The notes: generated from the letters alone by a model not told the origin. Positions 8,738-17,520 are shown, counted from the stretch's first letter. The stretch is 64,000 bases of DNA from Pseudomonas sp. UBA4617 (GCF_002386445.1 NZ_DGIR01000046.1:101171-165170), one strand, 5' to 3'. Program-made: numbers and translations.

Positions 8738-9511
8738 ATGAGCGCAAATGCGGTCCCCTTGATCGGTGTCAGCGCCTGCCGCCAGCAGGTGGGGAAGAAC
8801 CCGTCGCACACGGTGGGCAACAAGTATGTCGAGGCGGCCGGCTTTGCTGGCCTGCCGCTGATCCTGCCGGCGCGTGACGGTGGCAGCGACACGCAGGCGC
8901 TGCTGGCCCGTCTGGACGGCATCGTCTTTACCGGCTCGCCTTCAAATATCGAACCACATCATTACAATGGCGCCCCCAGCGCGGTCGGTACCCGGCACGA
9001 TCTGGCACGCGATCGCCTGACCCTGCCACTGCTGCAGGCGGCCATCGCTGCCGGGGTGCCGGTGTTCTGCATCTGTCGTGGTTTTCAGGAATTGAACGTG
9101 GCCCTGGGTGGCAGCCTGCACCAACGCGTGCAGGAGCTGCCCGGTTACCAGGACCACCGCGAACCCGAGGACGCAGCTCTGGAAGTGCAATATGGCCCTC
9201 GCCACCCCGTCGGCATCGAGCCTGGTGGGTTGTTCGAGCGCCTGGGCCTGGCTGCGCAGTTCGAGGTCAACTCGCTGCACAGCCAGGGCATCGACCGCCT
9301 GGCCCCTGGCCTGCGCGTCGAGGCACGGGCCCCGGATGGCCTGATCGAAGCGGTATCCATGCCTGCGGCGCCGGGCTTTGTCCTTGGCGTGCAATGGCAC
9401 CCGGAATGGCGATTTACCGAAAACCCGGTCTCGCTGCGTCTGTTCCAGGCGTTTCGCGAGGCTTGCATTGCCTACGCAGCACGGGAGGGCGCACGGCAGA
9501 AGGCATTCTGA
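8738..9511 (+). CDS. Class-I glutamine amidotransferase-like gamma-glutamyl-amine hydrolase (PuuD/PauD type)
   Basis: The 257-residue protein is a peptidase C26 family hydrolase that releases glutamate from gamma-glutamyl-GABA or a related product, the last step of the gamma-glutamyl polyamine route. The nucleophile is Cys113 in FCICRGFQE, with His221 and Glu223 in QWHPEW completing the triad. It starts at 8738, just after the ligase stop (TAA 8731-8733), so the two are translationally linked. An open frame reaching back to 8507 overlaps the ligase and is not the true start. Confidence 0.92.
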   Translation: MSANAVPLIGVSACRQQVGKNPSHTVGNKYVEAAGFAGLPLILPARDGGSDTQALLARLDGIVFTGSPSNIEPHHYNGAPSAVGTRHDLARDRLTLPLLQAAIAAGVPVFCICRGFQELNVALGGSLHQRVQELPGYQDHREPEDAALEVQYGPRHPVGIEPGGLFERLGLAAQFEVNSLHSQGIDRLAPGLRVEARAPDGLIEAVSMPAAPGFVLGVQWHPEWRFTENPVSLRLFQAFREACIAYAAREGARQKAF

Positions 9512-9571
9512 CGTTACCCGAAGGTCTCGGATGACTGGTTCCCGGCAGCAAGCTTTCAATGAGTGAAAGCG

Positions 9572-9589
9572 GGCCTTGTGCGCAAGGCC
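9572..9589 (+). other. Hairpin in the leader of the permease gene
   Basis: GGCCTTG (9572-9578) pairs perfectly with CAAGGCC (9583-9589) around TGCG. It sits 36 bases before the permease start in the 113-base spacer after the amidotransferase gene. There is no T-run, so it is more likely a partial attenuator, mRNA-processing or stability element than a full terminator. Confidence 0.4.
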
Positions 9590-9624
9590 AGTGAAAACAA
9601 TTCCAAAATATACGGCAAATACTC

Positions 9625-11166
9625 ATGAGCGATTACACAGAAGCCGGCCGCCCACCCGACGTGGCGACCGACGCGGGCAATACCCAGCGCAGCAAAGGCC
9701 TGGCCAAAGGCCGGCTGGGCTTGCTGGCCAGCGTGGTACTGGGCATTTCGACCATCGCCCCGGTCTATACCCTGACCGGCGCACTTGGCCCCACCGTGCG
9801 CGAGGTCGGTGCCCACCTGCCAGCGGTGTTCATCGTCGGCTTCCTGCCGATGCTGCTGGTCGCCCTCGGCTACCGCGAGCTGAACTCGGCCGAGCCGGAC
9901 AGCGGTACATCATTTACCTGGTCGGCGCGTGCCTTCGGCCCGATGATCGGCTGGATCGGAGGTTGGGGGTTAGTAGTCGCCACCACTATCGTGCTGTCGA
10001 ACCTGGCGGGCGTGGCCGTCGACTTCTTCTACCTGTTCCTCGGCCAGATCACCGGCCACCACGAGCTGGCGGCACTGGCCGACAATCTGTTGATCAACGT
10101 GGTGACCTGTTGCGTGTTCATTGCCCTGGCGGTGTGGATCTGCTGTCGGGGCATCGCCACCACCATGACCGTGCAATACGGCTTGGTGGCGCTGCAGTTG
10201 GTGGTGCTGATCGGCTTTGCCTTTGCCGCCTTCGACGGTGTCACCGCGCCGCCGCCGCTGGAATTCGATTTCGCCTGGTTCAACCCGTTCGGTGTCGAGT
10301 CGTTCTCGGCCTTCGCCGCCGGGCTGTCGCTGTCGATCTTCATCTTTTGGGGGTGGGACACCTGCCTGACCGTCAGCGAAGAGTCGGTTGGCAGTGAAGA
10401 GGTGCCAGGCAAAGCGGCCACCTGGACGGTGATGTTGATTCTCGGCCTGTACCTGTTCACTGCGATCGCCACCCTTCAGTTTGCCGGGATCAGCGAGTCT
10501 GGCCTGGGCCTGAACAACCCGCGCATTCAGGAAAACGTGTTCGCTCACCTGGCCGGGCCGGTCATGGGGCCACTGGCGATCCTGATGTCCATTGCCGTGC
10601 TGGCCAGTACCGCAGCCTCGCTGCAGTCGACCTTCGTAGCGCCCGCGCGCACGCTGTTGGCCATGGGCTACTACGGTGCGGTGCCGCAAAAGTTCGCCAG
10701 CGTCTGCCCGCGCTCGCAAACCCCGCGCTACGCCACGATCTGCGCCGGCCTGGCTGCGGGCCTGTTCTACGTGACCATGCGTACCCTGAGCGAGAACGTG
10801 CTGGCGGATACCATTACCGCCCTGGGCATGATGATCTGCTTCTATTATTCGCTGACCGCATTTGCCTGCGTCTGGTATTTCCGCGACAGTCTGTTCGACA
10901 GCCTGCGCCACTTCATCATGCGTGGCCTGTGCCCGTTGGTGGGTGGGGTGATACTGTCGGTGATCTTCGTGCGTACCGCCATCGACAGCGCTTCGCCAGA
11001 CTTCGGCAGTGGCTCGCATGTGGGCGGACTGGGGTTGGTATTCGTGATCGCCGCGATCATTTCGGTGCTCGGCATCGGGCTGATGATGCTGTCGCGCATG
11101 CGCGCACCGGCGTATTTCCTCGGGGCTACCCTGCGTCAGCAGGCTACCTTGCCACTGCAGGAATAA
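9625..11166 (+). CDS. APC-superfamily amino acid/polyamine permease
   Basis: A 513-residue inner-membrane transporter with about 12 predicted helices. The first is GLLASVVLGISTIAPVYTL (about residues 31-50), in which the small-residue motif before the unwound helix is characteristic of APC permeases. Its place after the gamma-glutamylpolyamine ligase and hydrolase suggests uptake of putrescine or another amine, as for PuuP; this is inference from context. The three genes run in one direction with a 113-base spacer before the permease. Confidence 0.88.
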   Translation: MSDYTEAGRPPDVATDAGNTQRSKGLAKGRLGLLASVVLGISTIAPVYTLTGALGPTVREVGAHLPAVFIVGFLPMLLVALGYRELNSAEPDSGTSFTWSARAFGPMIGWIGGWGLVVATTIVLSNLAGVAVDFFYLFLGQITGHHELAALADNLLINVVTCCVFIALAVWICCRGIATTMTVQYGLVALQLVVLIGFAFAAFDGVTAPPPLEFDFAWFNPFGVESFSAFAAGLSLSIFIFWGWDTCLTVSEESVGSEEVPGKAATWTVMLILGLYLFTAIATLQFAGISESGLGLNNPRIQENVFAHLAGPVMGPLAILMSIAVLASTAASLQSTFVAPARTLLAMGYYGAVPQKFASVCPRSQTPRYATICAGLAAGLFYVTMRTLSENVLADTITALGMMICFYYSLTAFACVWYFRDSLFDSLRHFIMRGLCPLVGGVILSVIFVRTAIDSASPDFGSGSHVGGLGLVFVIAAIISVLGIGLMMLSRMRAPAYFLGATLRQQATLPLQE

Positions 11167-11184
11167 GCAAAGAGCCGCGTTACG

Positions 11185-11214
11185 GCCCAATCGCCGGCAA
11201 GCCGGCGATTGGGC
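11185..11214. repeat. Perfect palindrome, REP core / bidirectional terminator
   Basis: A 14-bp arm starting GCCCAATCGCCGGC pairs with its exact complement, with only two bases between. ATCGCCGGCAAGCCGGCGAT is the core of the REP family repeated in this window. It separates the convergent permease and gmk genes and probably ends both transcripts. Confidence 0.7.
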
Positions 11215-11238
11215 TACAAAGCAGCCCCGCGCGGTCTG

Positions 11239-11859
11239 TCAGGAGAGCAGCTCTTTGAGCAGCCCGCTGTTGCGCTGTTGCTGTTTCTTCAGCAGCAGGC
11301 GATTGGAGCGGAACACTGCCTTCAGATCCTCCAGCGCTACGTCGAAATCATCGTTGATGATCACGTAATCATATTCGTCGTAGTGCACCATCTCGCTGAC
11401 CGCTTCCTTCATGCGCCCGGCAATGATCTCTTCACTGTCCTGCCCGCGACCGTCCAGGCGCTGGCGCAAGGCCTGCTGGCTCGGCGGCAGGATGAATACC
11501 GACAACGCCTGCGGCATCAGCTTGCGTACCTGCTGGGCGCCTTGCCAGTCGATTTCCAGGATCAGGTCGTAACCCTGGTCCAGCGTTTGCTGCAGCGCAC
11601 TGCGCGAGGTGCCGTAGAAGTTGCCGAACACCTCGGCGTGCTCAAGGAAGTCGCCTTGCGCGATCAGGGCCTTGAATTCCTCGTGAACGACGAAGTGATA
11701 GTTCACCCCGTGCTGCTCGCCCGGGCGCATGGCACGGGTGGTGTGCGAGACCGAGACGCGGATCTGCGGGTCGTCCTTGGTCAGGGCGGTGACCAGGCTG
11801 GTCTTGCCGGCGCCCGAAGGGGCCGAAACGATGTAGAGGGTGCCGCTGCTGTGGTTCAT
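11239..11859 (-). CDS. gmk: Guanylate kinase
   Basis: The 206-residue enzyme phosphorylates GMP to GDP with ATP. The P-loop lies at APSGAGKTS (residues 13-21), followed by the GMP-binding region (SHTTRAMRPGEQHGVNYHF). The MNHSSGTLYIVS start at 11859 is chosen because the 13 extra residues of the longer frame do not match the family. The yicC gene is 13 bases upstream, a widely conserved yicC-gmk pair. Confidence 0.97.
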   Translation of the reverse strand: MNHSSGTLYIVSAPSGAGKTSLVTALTKDDPQIRVSVSHTTRAMRPGEQHGVNYHFVVHEEFKALIAQGDFLEHAEVFGNFYGTSRSALQQTLDQGYDLILEIDWQGAQQVRKLMPQALSVFILPPSQQALRQRLDGRGQDSEEIIAGRMKEAVSEMVHYDEYDYVIINDDFDVALEDLKAVFRSNRLLLKKQQQRNSGLLKELLS

Positions 11860-11872
11860 GGTCGGGGTGGCC

Positions 11873-12736
11873 TTACTCGATGTTCTGTACTTGTTCACGC
11901 ATCTGTTCGATCAATACCTTCAGGTTGACCGCCGCTTGCGTGCTGCGTGGGTCGAAGGCCTTGGAGCCGAGGGTGTTGGCCTCGCGGTTGAGTTCCTGCA
12001 TCAGGAAGTCCAGGCGCCGGCCGGCGGCGCCGCCACCCTTGAGTACCCGACGCACCTCGGTAACGTGGGTGCTCAGGCGGTCGAGCTCTTCGGCCACGTC
12101 GCTTTTCTGGGCCAGCAGCACCAGTTCCTGCTCCAGGCGCTGCGGATCAAGTTCGGCCTGAATGTCGCCAAAGCGGTCGAGGATCTTCTGCCGCTGTGCT
12201 GCCAGCATCTGCGGTACCAGGGCGCGCAGGGTGGTGACCTCACTGGCCATCTGGTCCAGGCGTTCGTTGATCAGCCGGGCCAGCTCCTGGCCTTCACGCT
12301 GGCGCCCGGCCTTGAGCTCGACCAGCGCCTCGTCGAAGAGGGCCATGGCTTCGGCATTAAGGGCTTGCGGGTCGCTGGCGTCGGCCACCAGCACGCCCGG
12401 CCACGACAACACTTCCAGCGGGTTCAGCGGTGCCGGTTGCTTGATCAGGCCGGCCACCTCCTCGGCGGCGGCGACCAGTTGCGCGGCGCGTTCGCGGTCG
12501 ACCTTCAGCGGTTTGCCATTGCTGTCTTCGTTGAGGCGCAAGGTACATTCTACCTTGCCCCGCGACAGGCCCTGGCGCAGGCCTTCACGCACGCCGCCTT
12601 CAAGGTCGCGCAGGGCTTCGGGCAGGCGCAGGTGCGGCTCCAGGTAACGGTGGTTGACCGAGCGCAGCTCCCAGACCAGGGTGCCCTGGCTGCCGGCGCG
12701 CTCGACACGAGCAAAAGCGGTCATGCTGTGCACCAT
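11873..12736 (-). CDS. yicC: YicC family endoribonuclease
   Basis: The 287-residue protein begins MVHSMTAFARVE, the near-invariant N-terminus of YicC/YloC proteins (MxxSMTGFGR type), and ends with the DUF1732 region (QTELNREANTLGSK-like LMQELNREANTLGSK). The family has been shown to be an endoribonuclease affecting RNA decay. It sits back to back with rph (RNase PH) across a 226-base spacer and shares a probable operon with gmk. The longer frame to 12823 adds a non-conserved extension. Confidence 0.93.
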   Translation of the reverse strand: MVHSMTAFARVERAGSQGTLVWELRSVNHRYLEPHLRLPEALRDLEGGVREGLRQGLSRGKVECTLRLNEDSNGKPLKVDRERAAQLVAAAEEVAGLIKQPAPLNPLEVLSWPGVLVADASDPQALNAEAMALFDEALVELKAGRQREGQELARLINERLDQMASEVTTLRALVPQMLAAQRQKILDRFGDIQAELDPQRLEQELVLLAQKSDVAEELDRLSTHVTEVRRVLKGGGAAGRRLDFLMQELNREANTLGSKAFDPRSTQAAVNLKVLIEQMREQVQNIE

Positions 12737-12962
12737 GGGAGTACCTCGCGTAGATGAATGAACGGTGGGAGCCTCTCGGCTGCAAGGTGCAGGATTGTAG
12801 CGCAGTGGCGTCTTGGCGCCCAATCCACCATGTTACCGAGGGCCAGCTGTGGCAGTCGGAAAAGGCGACGGAGAGCGCTGCGCACGACAATAGGCATGTC
12901 CTCCCCGGGCCATGGGCTCTATAATGCTCGGCAGATTCAAAGTCCCAGTACAGGTATCCCAG

Positions 12963-13685
12963 ATGAAACGTCCAAGTGGTCGCGCCGCCGATCAGCTCCG
13001 CTCGATCCGCATCACCCGCAACTACACCAAGCACGCCGAAGGGTCGGTACTGGTCGAGTTCGGTGACACCAAGGTCATCTGCACGGTCAGCGTGGAAAAC
13101 GGTGTCCCACGCTTCCTCAAGGGCCAGGGCCAGGGCTGGCTGACCGCCGAGTACGGCATGCTGCCGCGTTCCACCGGGGAGCGTAACCAGCGCGAAGCCA
13201 GCCGTGGCAAGCAGGGTGGCCGCACCCTGGAAATCCAGCGCCTGATCGGCCGTTCGCTGCGCGCCGCGCTGGACATGAGCAAGCTCGGCGACATCACCCT
13301 GTACATCGACTGCGACGTGATTCAGGCCGATGGCGGTACCCGCACTGCATCCATCACCGGTGCCATGGTCGCCCTGTGCGATGCGCTGGCAGTGATCAAG
13401 AAGCGCGGCGGCCTGAAGGCCGGTAACCCGCTGAAGCACATGATCGCCGCCGTATCGGTGGGCATGTACCAGGGCGAAGCCGTGCTCGACCTGGACTACC
13501 TGGAAGACTCTGCCGCCGAAACCGACCTGAACGTGGTGATGACCAGCGCCGGTGGTTTCATCGAAGTGCAGGGCACCGCTGAAGGTGCGCCATTCCAGCC
13601 CGAAGACTTCAATGCCATGCTGGCCCTTGCACAGAAGGGCATGGCGGAAGTCTTCGAGCTGCAACAGGCCGCACTGGCCGACTGA
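12963..13685 (+). CDS. rph: Ribonuclease PH
   Basis: RNase PH trims tRNA 3' ends by phosphorolysis. The 240-residue product MKRPSGRAADQLRSIR is full length and includes the conserved ENGVPRFLKGQGQGWLTAEY and GGTRTASITGA regions. The C-terminus is intact, unlike the frameshifted copy of E. coli K-12. The start at 12963 is standard; an upstream ATG at 12912 would add 17 non-conserved residues. A small membrane-protein gene follows 23 bases later. Confidence 0.97.
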   Translation: MKRPSGRAADQLRSIRITRNYTKHAEGSVLVEFGDTKVICTVSVENGVPRFLKGQGQGWLTAEYGMLPRSTGERNQREASRGKQGGRTLEIQRLIGRSLRAALDMSKLGDITLYIDCDVIQADGGTRTASITGAMVALCDALAVIKKRGGLKAGNPLKHMIAAVSVGMYQGEAVLDLDYLEDSAAETDLNVVMTSAGGFIEVQGTAEGAPFQPEDFNAMLALAQKGMAEVFELQQAALAD

Positions 13686-13708
13686 ATCCAGCCAGGGAGG
13701 TGCGGGGC

Positions 13709-14077
13709 ATGAGCGATTCCAACGTGTCGATCACCCCGCCCAATGCCGAGGTCCGGCAATGGGCGATGTTCTGTCACCTTTCTGCGCTGCTGGGCCTGGT
13801 GGTGCCGCTCGGGCACCTGCTGGGCCCGCTGGTGCTGTGGCACCTCAAGCGCGAGCAAGACCCATTCATCGATGCCCAGGGCAAGGAGGCGCTGAACTTC
13901 CAGATCAGCGTGACCATTGCCGGGTTCATCTGCTTCCTGCTGATGTTCGTGTTCATTGGGCTGATGCTGTTCGCCATGCTGATGGTCGCGGTGCTGGTGC
14001 TGATCATCATTGCGGCGGTGCGGGCCAATGAAGGCAAGCCGTATCGCTACCCAATGATCTGGCGACCGATCAAATAG
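13709..14077 (+). CDS. DUF4870-family small membrane protein
   Basis: The 122-residue protein has an N-terminal segment (VRQWAMFCHLSALLGLV) with a first helix, the conserved motif DAQGKEALNFQISV, and a long hydrophobic stretch of about two helices near the C-terminus. This is the DUF4870 (Tic20-like) layout; function unknown. The start MSDSNVS has GGAGG at 13696-13700, eight bases away; a GTG at 13700 lies inside that site. It follows rph closely and ends at a strong terminator. Confidence 0.8.
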   Translation: MSDSNVSITPPNAEVRQWAMFCHLSALLGLVVPLGHLLGPLVLWHLKREQDPFIDAQGKEALNFQISVTIAGFICFLLMFVFIGLMLFAMLMVAVLVLIIIAAVRANEGKPYRYPMIWRPIK

Positions 14078-14079
14078 CA

Positions 14080-14104
14080 ATTGGGGCCGCAATGCGGCCC
14101 CAAT
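14080..14104. terminator. Bidirectional terminator between DUF4870 gene and crc
   Basis: ATTGGGGCCGC (14080-14090) pairs perfectly with 14094-14104 around AAT. The 3' side continues CGGCTTTT, a short T-run for the + strand transcript. crc ends at 14111 on the other strand. Confidence 0.8.
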
Positions 14105-14110
14105 CGGCTT

Positions 14111-14890
14111 TTAGATGGTCAACGTCCAGTCATAGTCGACAATCAGCGGCGCATGCTGGGAGAAGCGCGGCTGACGCGGCAGGCGGGCGTTGCGCACGAA
14201 GCGGCGCAGGCCCGGCGTGAGGATCTGGTAGTCGAACCGGTAGCCCAGGTTGAGCATCTCGGCCTGCTCGTTGTCTGGCCACCAGCTGTACTGGTCGCCT
14301 TCACGGCTGACTTCGCGCAGGGCATCGACGTAACCCATCTCGCCGGTGATCGCATCCATCCAGGCGCGTTCCGGTGCCAGGAAGCCCGGCGATTGCTGGC
14401 TGTCACGCCAGTTCTTGATGTCGAGCTTCTGCTGCGCCACGTAGAACGAGCCGCAGTAGATATATTCACGACGCTTGCGACGCTGCTTGTCCAGGTACTT
14501 GGCGAAGTCGTCCATCAACTTGAACTTCTGGTTCAAGTCCTCGTCGCCGTTCATGCCTGAAGGCAGCAGCAGGCTGGCAATACTGACTTTGTCGAAATCT
14601 GCTTGCAGGTAACGCCCGTAGCGGTCGGCTGTCTCGAAGCCCAGGCCGGTGATGACTGCCTTGGGCTGCATGCGCGAATACAGGGCCACACCACCTTGGG
14701 CAGGCACCTCCGCGTCGCAGGCATAAAGGAAATAGCCATCGAGCTGGAAAGCTGGGTCATCGAGTTCAAAGGCCGAGGCGCGGGTATCCTGAAGGCAGAT
14801 GACGTCGGCATTCTGGGCTTGCAGCCAGCTGAGCAAACCACGCTCGGCCGCAGCCTGAATGCCATTTACGTTCACACTGATGATCCGCAT
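14111..14890 (-). CDS. crc: Crc, catabolite repression control protein
   Basis: Crc works with Hfq to repress translation of catabolic mRNAs carrying A-rich motifs when preferred carbon sources are present. The 259-residue protein has the ExoIII/EEP fold but a dead active site: LQDTR (Asp35) replaces the family LQE, CGSFYV near residue 150 replaces the catalytic GDxN, while SQHAPL is kept near the C-terminus. This identifies Crc rather than exonuclease III. The start MRIISVNVNG at 14890 is the known one. It is divergent from pyrE. Confidence 0.96.
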   Translation of the reverse strand: MRIISVNVNGIQAAAERGLLSWLQAQNADVICLQDTRASAFELDDPAFQLDGYFLYACDAEVPAQGGVALYSRMQPKAVITGLGFETADRYGRYLQADFDKVSIASLLLPSGMNGDEDLNQKFKLMDDFAKYLDKQRRKRREYIYCGSFYVAQQKLDIKNWRDSQQSPGFLAPERAWMDAITGEMGYVDALREVSREGDQYSWWPDNEQAEMLNLGYRFDYQILTPGLRRFVRNARLPRQPRFSQHAPLIVDYDWTLTI

Positions 14891-14937
14891 AAATGGCCCC
14901 AAAAATCTCGTGCGTGTATGATACCCGAGCTCAACCC

Positions 14938-14949
14938 ATTTAGCTAAAT
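14938..14949. promoter_or_regulatory. Palindrome in the crc/pyrE divergent promoter region
   Basis: ATTTAGCTAAAT is a perfect 12-base palindrome in the 80-base region shared by crc and pyrE. It lies 22 bases before the pyrE start. The position would suit an operator or a start-site element; no regulator can be named. Confidence 0.3.
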
Positions 14950-14970
14950 CCGTGGTGTCCGGGACTATCC

Positions 14971-15612
14971 ATGCAGCCGTATCAGCGCGACTTCATCCGT
15001 TTTGCCATCGATCGCGGGGTACTGCGTTTCGGTGAGTTCACCCTGAAATCGGGGCGTACCAGCCCGTATTTCTTCAATGCCGGCCTGTTCAACAGCGGTT
15101 CTGCCTTGGCTCAGCTGGGCCGTTGCTATGCGGCGGCCATCGTCGACAGCAAGATCCCGTTCGACGTGCTGTTCGGCCCGGCCTACAAGGGTATCCCGCT
15201 GGCGGCGGCGACTGCTGTAGCCCTGGCCGAGCAGCACCAGCTCGACGTGCCATGGTGCTTCAACCGCAAGGAAGCCAAGGACCACGGCGAAGGCGGCAGC
15301 CTGGTTGGCGCGCCGTTGGCCGGTGAAGTGCTGATCATCGACGACGTGATCACTGCCGGTACGGCTATCCGTGAAGTCATGCAGATCATCAACGCCCAGC
15401 AGGCCAAGGCCGCCGGCGTGTTGATTGCGTTGAATCGTGAAGAACGCGGCAATGGCGAACTGTCGGCGATCCAGGAAGTGGAGCGTGATTTCGGTATCCC
15501 GGTCGTCAGCATCGTTTCGCTGACCCAGGTGCTGGAATTCCTCGCCGATGACCCGCAGCTGAAGCAGCACCTGCCAGCTGTCGAGGCCTACCGGGCGCAA
15601 TACGGGATCTGA
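14971..15612 (+). CDS. pyrE: Orotate phosphoribosyltransferase
   Basis: PyrE joins orotate and PRPP to make OMP in pyrimidine synthesis. The 213-residue length and the PRPP-binding motif VLIIDDVITAGTA (about residues 120-132) are typical, as is the flexible loop KEAKDHGEGG. It lies divergent from crc, as in other pseudomonads, and is followed by a strong terminator. Confidence 0.97.
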   Translation: MQPYQRDFIRFAIDRGVLRFGEFTLKSGRTSPYFFNAGLFNSGSALAQLGRCYAAAIVDSKIPFDVLFGPAYKGIPLAAATAVALAEQHQLDVPWCFNRKEAKDHGEGGSLVGAPLAGEVLIIDDVITAGTAIREVMQIINAQQAKAAGVLIALNREERGNGELSAIQEVERDFGIPVVSIVSLTQVLEFLADDPQLKQHLPAVEAYRAQYGI

Positions 15613-15630
15613 TCCTGGCCTGGAAATGAA

Positions 15631-15664
15631 AAAGGCGACCTTCGCGTGTAGGTCGCCTTTTTTG
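15631..15664. terminator. Rho-independent terminator after pyrE
   Basis: AAAGGCGACC (15631-15640) pairs exactly with GGTCGCCTTT (15651-15660), and a T-run to 15663 follows. An A-run precedes the stem, so it could also serve the opposite strand, where the lipoprotein operon ends at 15722. Confidence 0.9.
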
Positions 15665-15721
15665 TGTCATCTGTGCGGGTTATGCGCGAGCATGCCCACG
15701 AGGAACCGGCACAGGCAGCAG

Positions 15722-16381
15722 TCAGTCAGTGCCGTACTTGGGCGAACGCGGCCCGTAGAGAATGCCGCCGTTCGGATGTGGCGTCAGCAGGCGTGCGCTG
15801 GTCATGCCGGCGATGGGGTAGCCGGCATCTTCCTGCACGCTGCTGACGATCTGGTTGACTGCCGCAACGATCAACATGCCGACCAGGCCACCCTGGTTCT
15901 GCTGATTCTCCTGGCTGGAAGCCGTGGCGCTGCCAGTCCACAACGTGGTGCCGGTCTTCAGGTCGACCAGCTTGGCATTGGCCGTGACGATAGTTGCACT
16001 GCTCAGCACCATGTAACGGGTACCGTAGTCCGATACGGTCACATACAGCGCGGCATCGGCGCCGAAGATCTCACGCAGTTTGGGCATTGGCAGCTGGTGG
16101 ATGTCGGCCGGCGTGGTCAGGCCGTTCTGGCGGAAAGTCTCGTCCACCAGCGCCACGGGCATCACGTAGTAGCCTGCCTCGGCCAGCGGGTAGGTGACCT
16201 GCGACAACATGCTGTAGGTCGCCTTCACATCCGGCGACTCGTTCAGTGGCGGGAGAATCAGGATCGACTTCGGCCGGCTCTGCTTGTAGGCCGAATAGTC
16301 GATGGTCTTGCGCTCGGCGCAGCCAGCGAACAGGGCCAGCACGCAAGCGGCGGTGATCAGTTGGCTCAGGCGCTTGATCAT
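15722..16381 (-). CDS. DUF799/GNA1162-family lipoprotein
   Basis: The 219-residue protein has a signal with lipobox LFAGC (Cys21), then KSILILPPLNES (residues 37-48), the hallmark of the DUF799 (GNA1162) family of envelope lipoproteins. The region is like the N-terminal domain of TolB/CsgG-type assembly factors. It is the third gene of an operon and its ATG overlaps the stop of the DUF4810 gene by four bases (16378-16381), which implies translational coupling. A role in an outer-membrane assembly with CsgG-like protein is inferred from the operon. Confidence 0.85.
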   Translation of the reverse strand: MIKRLSQLITAACVLALFAGCAERKTIDYSAYKQSRPKSILILPPLNESPDVKATYSMLSQVTYPLAEAGYYVMPVALVDETFRQNGLTTPADIHQLPMPKLREIFGADAALYVTVSDYGTRYMVLSSATIVTANAKLVDLKTGTTLWTGSATASSQENQQNQGGLVGMLIVAAVNQIVSSVQEDAGYPIAGMTSARLLTPHPNGGILYGPRSPKYGTD

Positions 16382-16746
16382 TGCTTGGCCCCCTTGCTCG
16401 CGTTGTTCATCAGGAAGTCCATGTACGTCGCCGATTCCGGGAACAGCGCCTTTTCGGTGCGGAACTGCTGGATCATCTGGTCATCCTTGCCGAGGCTGGA
16501 ATACAGCAGGCCCAGCTGCGCATGGTAGCCGGGCGGTACGGCGCCGTTCTTGGCCTTGATCTTTTCCAGGTCGCGCTCCAGCGCGGTGACCTGTTCCTCT
16601 TTCGAATCGCCTTTGAGGTAGCCATACACCTGGGGTTGGTAGCTTTCCCACTGGTACAGCGGTTTGGGCGCGTTGCAGCCGGCCAGCAGGATGCTGCCCA
16701 GCACCAGGCCGGCGCAGCTGCGCACGGCCGAGAGGGTGATGCTCAT
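16378..16746 (-). CDS. DUF4810-family lipoprotein
   Basis: The 122-residue product MSITLSAVRSCAGLVLGSILLAGC has a lipobox (LLAGC) and then KPLYQWESYQPQVYGYLK, the typical DUF4810 opening. The rest is helical with TPR-like character (QLGLLYSSLGKDDQMIQQFRTEKALFP region). The family is almost always encoded between a CsgG-like and a DUF799 gene, as here. It is probably the small adaptor lipoprotein of that complex. The longer frame to 16794 overlaps the previous gene and is not used. Confidence 0.82.
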   Translation of the reverse strand: MSITLSAVRSCAGLVLGSILLAGCNAPKPLYQWESYQPQVYGYLKGDSKEEQVTALERDLEKIKAKNGAVPPGYHAQLGLLYSSLGKDDQMIQQFRTEKALFPESATYMDFLMNNASKGAKQ

Positions 16747-16772
16747 GTAGGAGTCCTTCCTGGAAGAGTCTG

Positions 16773-17453
16773 TTACTGGGCCTTCGGATTCCACTGGCCG
16801 CTTTCGACGGCGTTCACCAGCTTGTTGACGGCTTCGCGCATGGCCAGGTCGAGTACCTTGCCGTTGAGCGTGGAGTCATAGCTGGCGGTGCCGCCAAAGC
16901 CGATGATCTCGCGGTTGGACAGGGCGTATTCACCGGCACCCTGGCTGGAGTAGACGACTTCCGAGGTGCTGATGTTGACGATGTTCAGCGCCACCTTGGC
17001 GTAGGCGATCTGGGTCTTGCCGCGGCCGAGAATGCCGAACAGCTGGTGATCGCCAACCTCTTTACGGCCGAACTCGGTAACGTCGCCAGTGACCACGAAG
17101 TCGGCACCTTTCAGGCGCTGGGCCTGGCCCTTGATTGCGGCTTCCTGCTGGATCTCGCCCATGTTGTCGCGATCGAGTACGTTGAAGCGGTTGGTTTGCT
17201 GCAGGTGGGTGATGAGGATCGTCTTGGCCTGGCCGCCGAGGCGGTCGACGCCATCGGAAAAGATGCCGCGCATGTAGCTGGAACGGTTGTCGAACTTGCC
17301 GACCGCGATCGGTGCGCGCACACCGCTGTAGGGGCGGCTGACGCTTTCAACCTGTTGCACGGCAACAGCGGTGGATGTTTCGGTGGCGCAGCCGGCGAGG
17401 GACCCGACAGCCAGGGCGGCTGCCAGCACGAGTCCTTGTGATGCGTATTTCAC
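16773..17453 (-). CDS. CsgG-family outer-membrane lipoprotein
   Basis: The 226-residue protein uses a GTG start at 17453 (GGAG seven bases upstream); signal and lipobox are MKYASQGLVLAAALAVGSLAGC-like, too long to be a shadow. The mature part carries the CsgG features IAVGKFDNRSS, ITHLQQTNRFNVLDRDNM and the GADFVVTGDVTEF segment. CsgG proper is a nonameric secretion channel for curli, but this protein is shorter than E. coli CsgG (277 residues) and no csgA, B, E or F is nearby. First gene of the three-lipoprotein operon. Export substrate unknown. Confidence 0.88.
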   Translation of the reverse strand: MKYASQGLVLAAALAVGSLAGCATETSTAVAVQQVESVSRPYSGVRAPIAVGKFDNRSSYMRGIFSDGVDRLGGQAKTILITHLQQTNRFNVLDRDNMGEIQQEAAIKGQAQRLKGADFVVTGDVTEFGRKEVGDHQLFGILGRGKTQIAYAKVALNIVNISTSEVVYSSQGAGEYALSNREIIGFGGTASYDSTLNGKVLDLAMREAVNKLVNAVESGQWNPKAQ

Positions 17454-17520
17454 GCAGTTTCTCCAGAAAAGATCAAAGTTGTAGCGAGGCAGCAGTTTGC
17501 CAGTATTTGCGGCAAAAAGC

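Noticed and set aside
6277..8922. 881-codon minus-strand frame that fuses the LysR protein with upstream sequence
   Set aside because: Only the last 290 residues are LysR-like. The extra part is antisense to the ligase gene and lacks family motifs.
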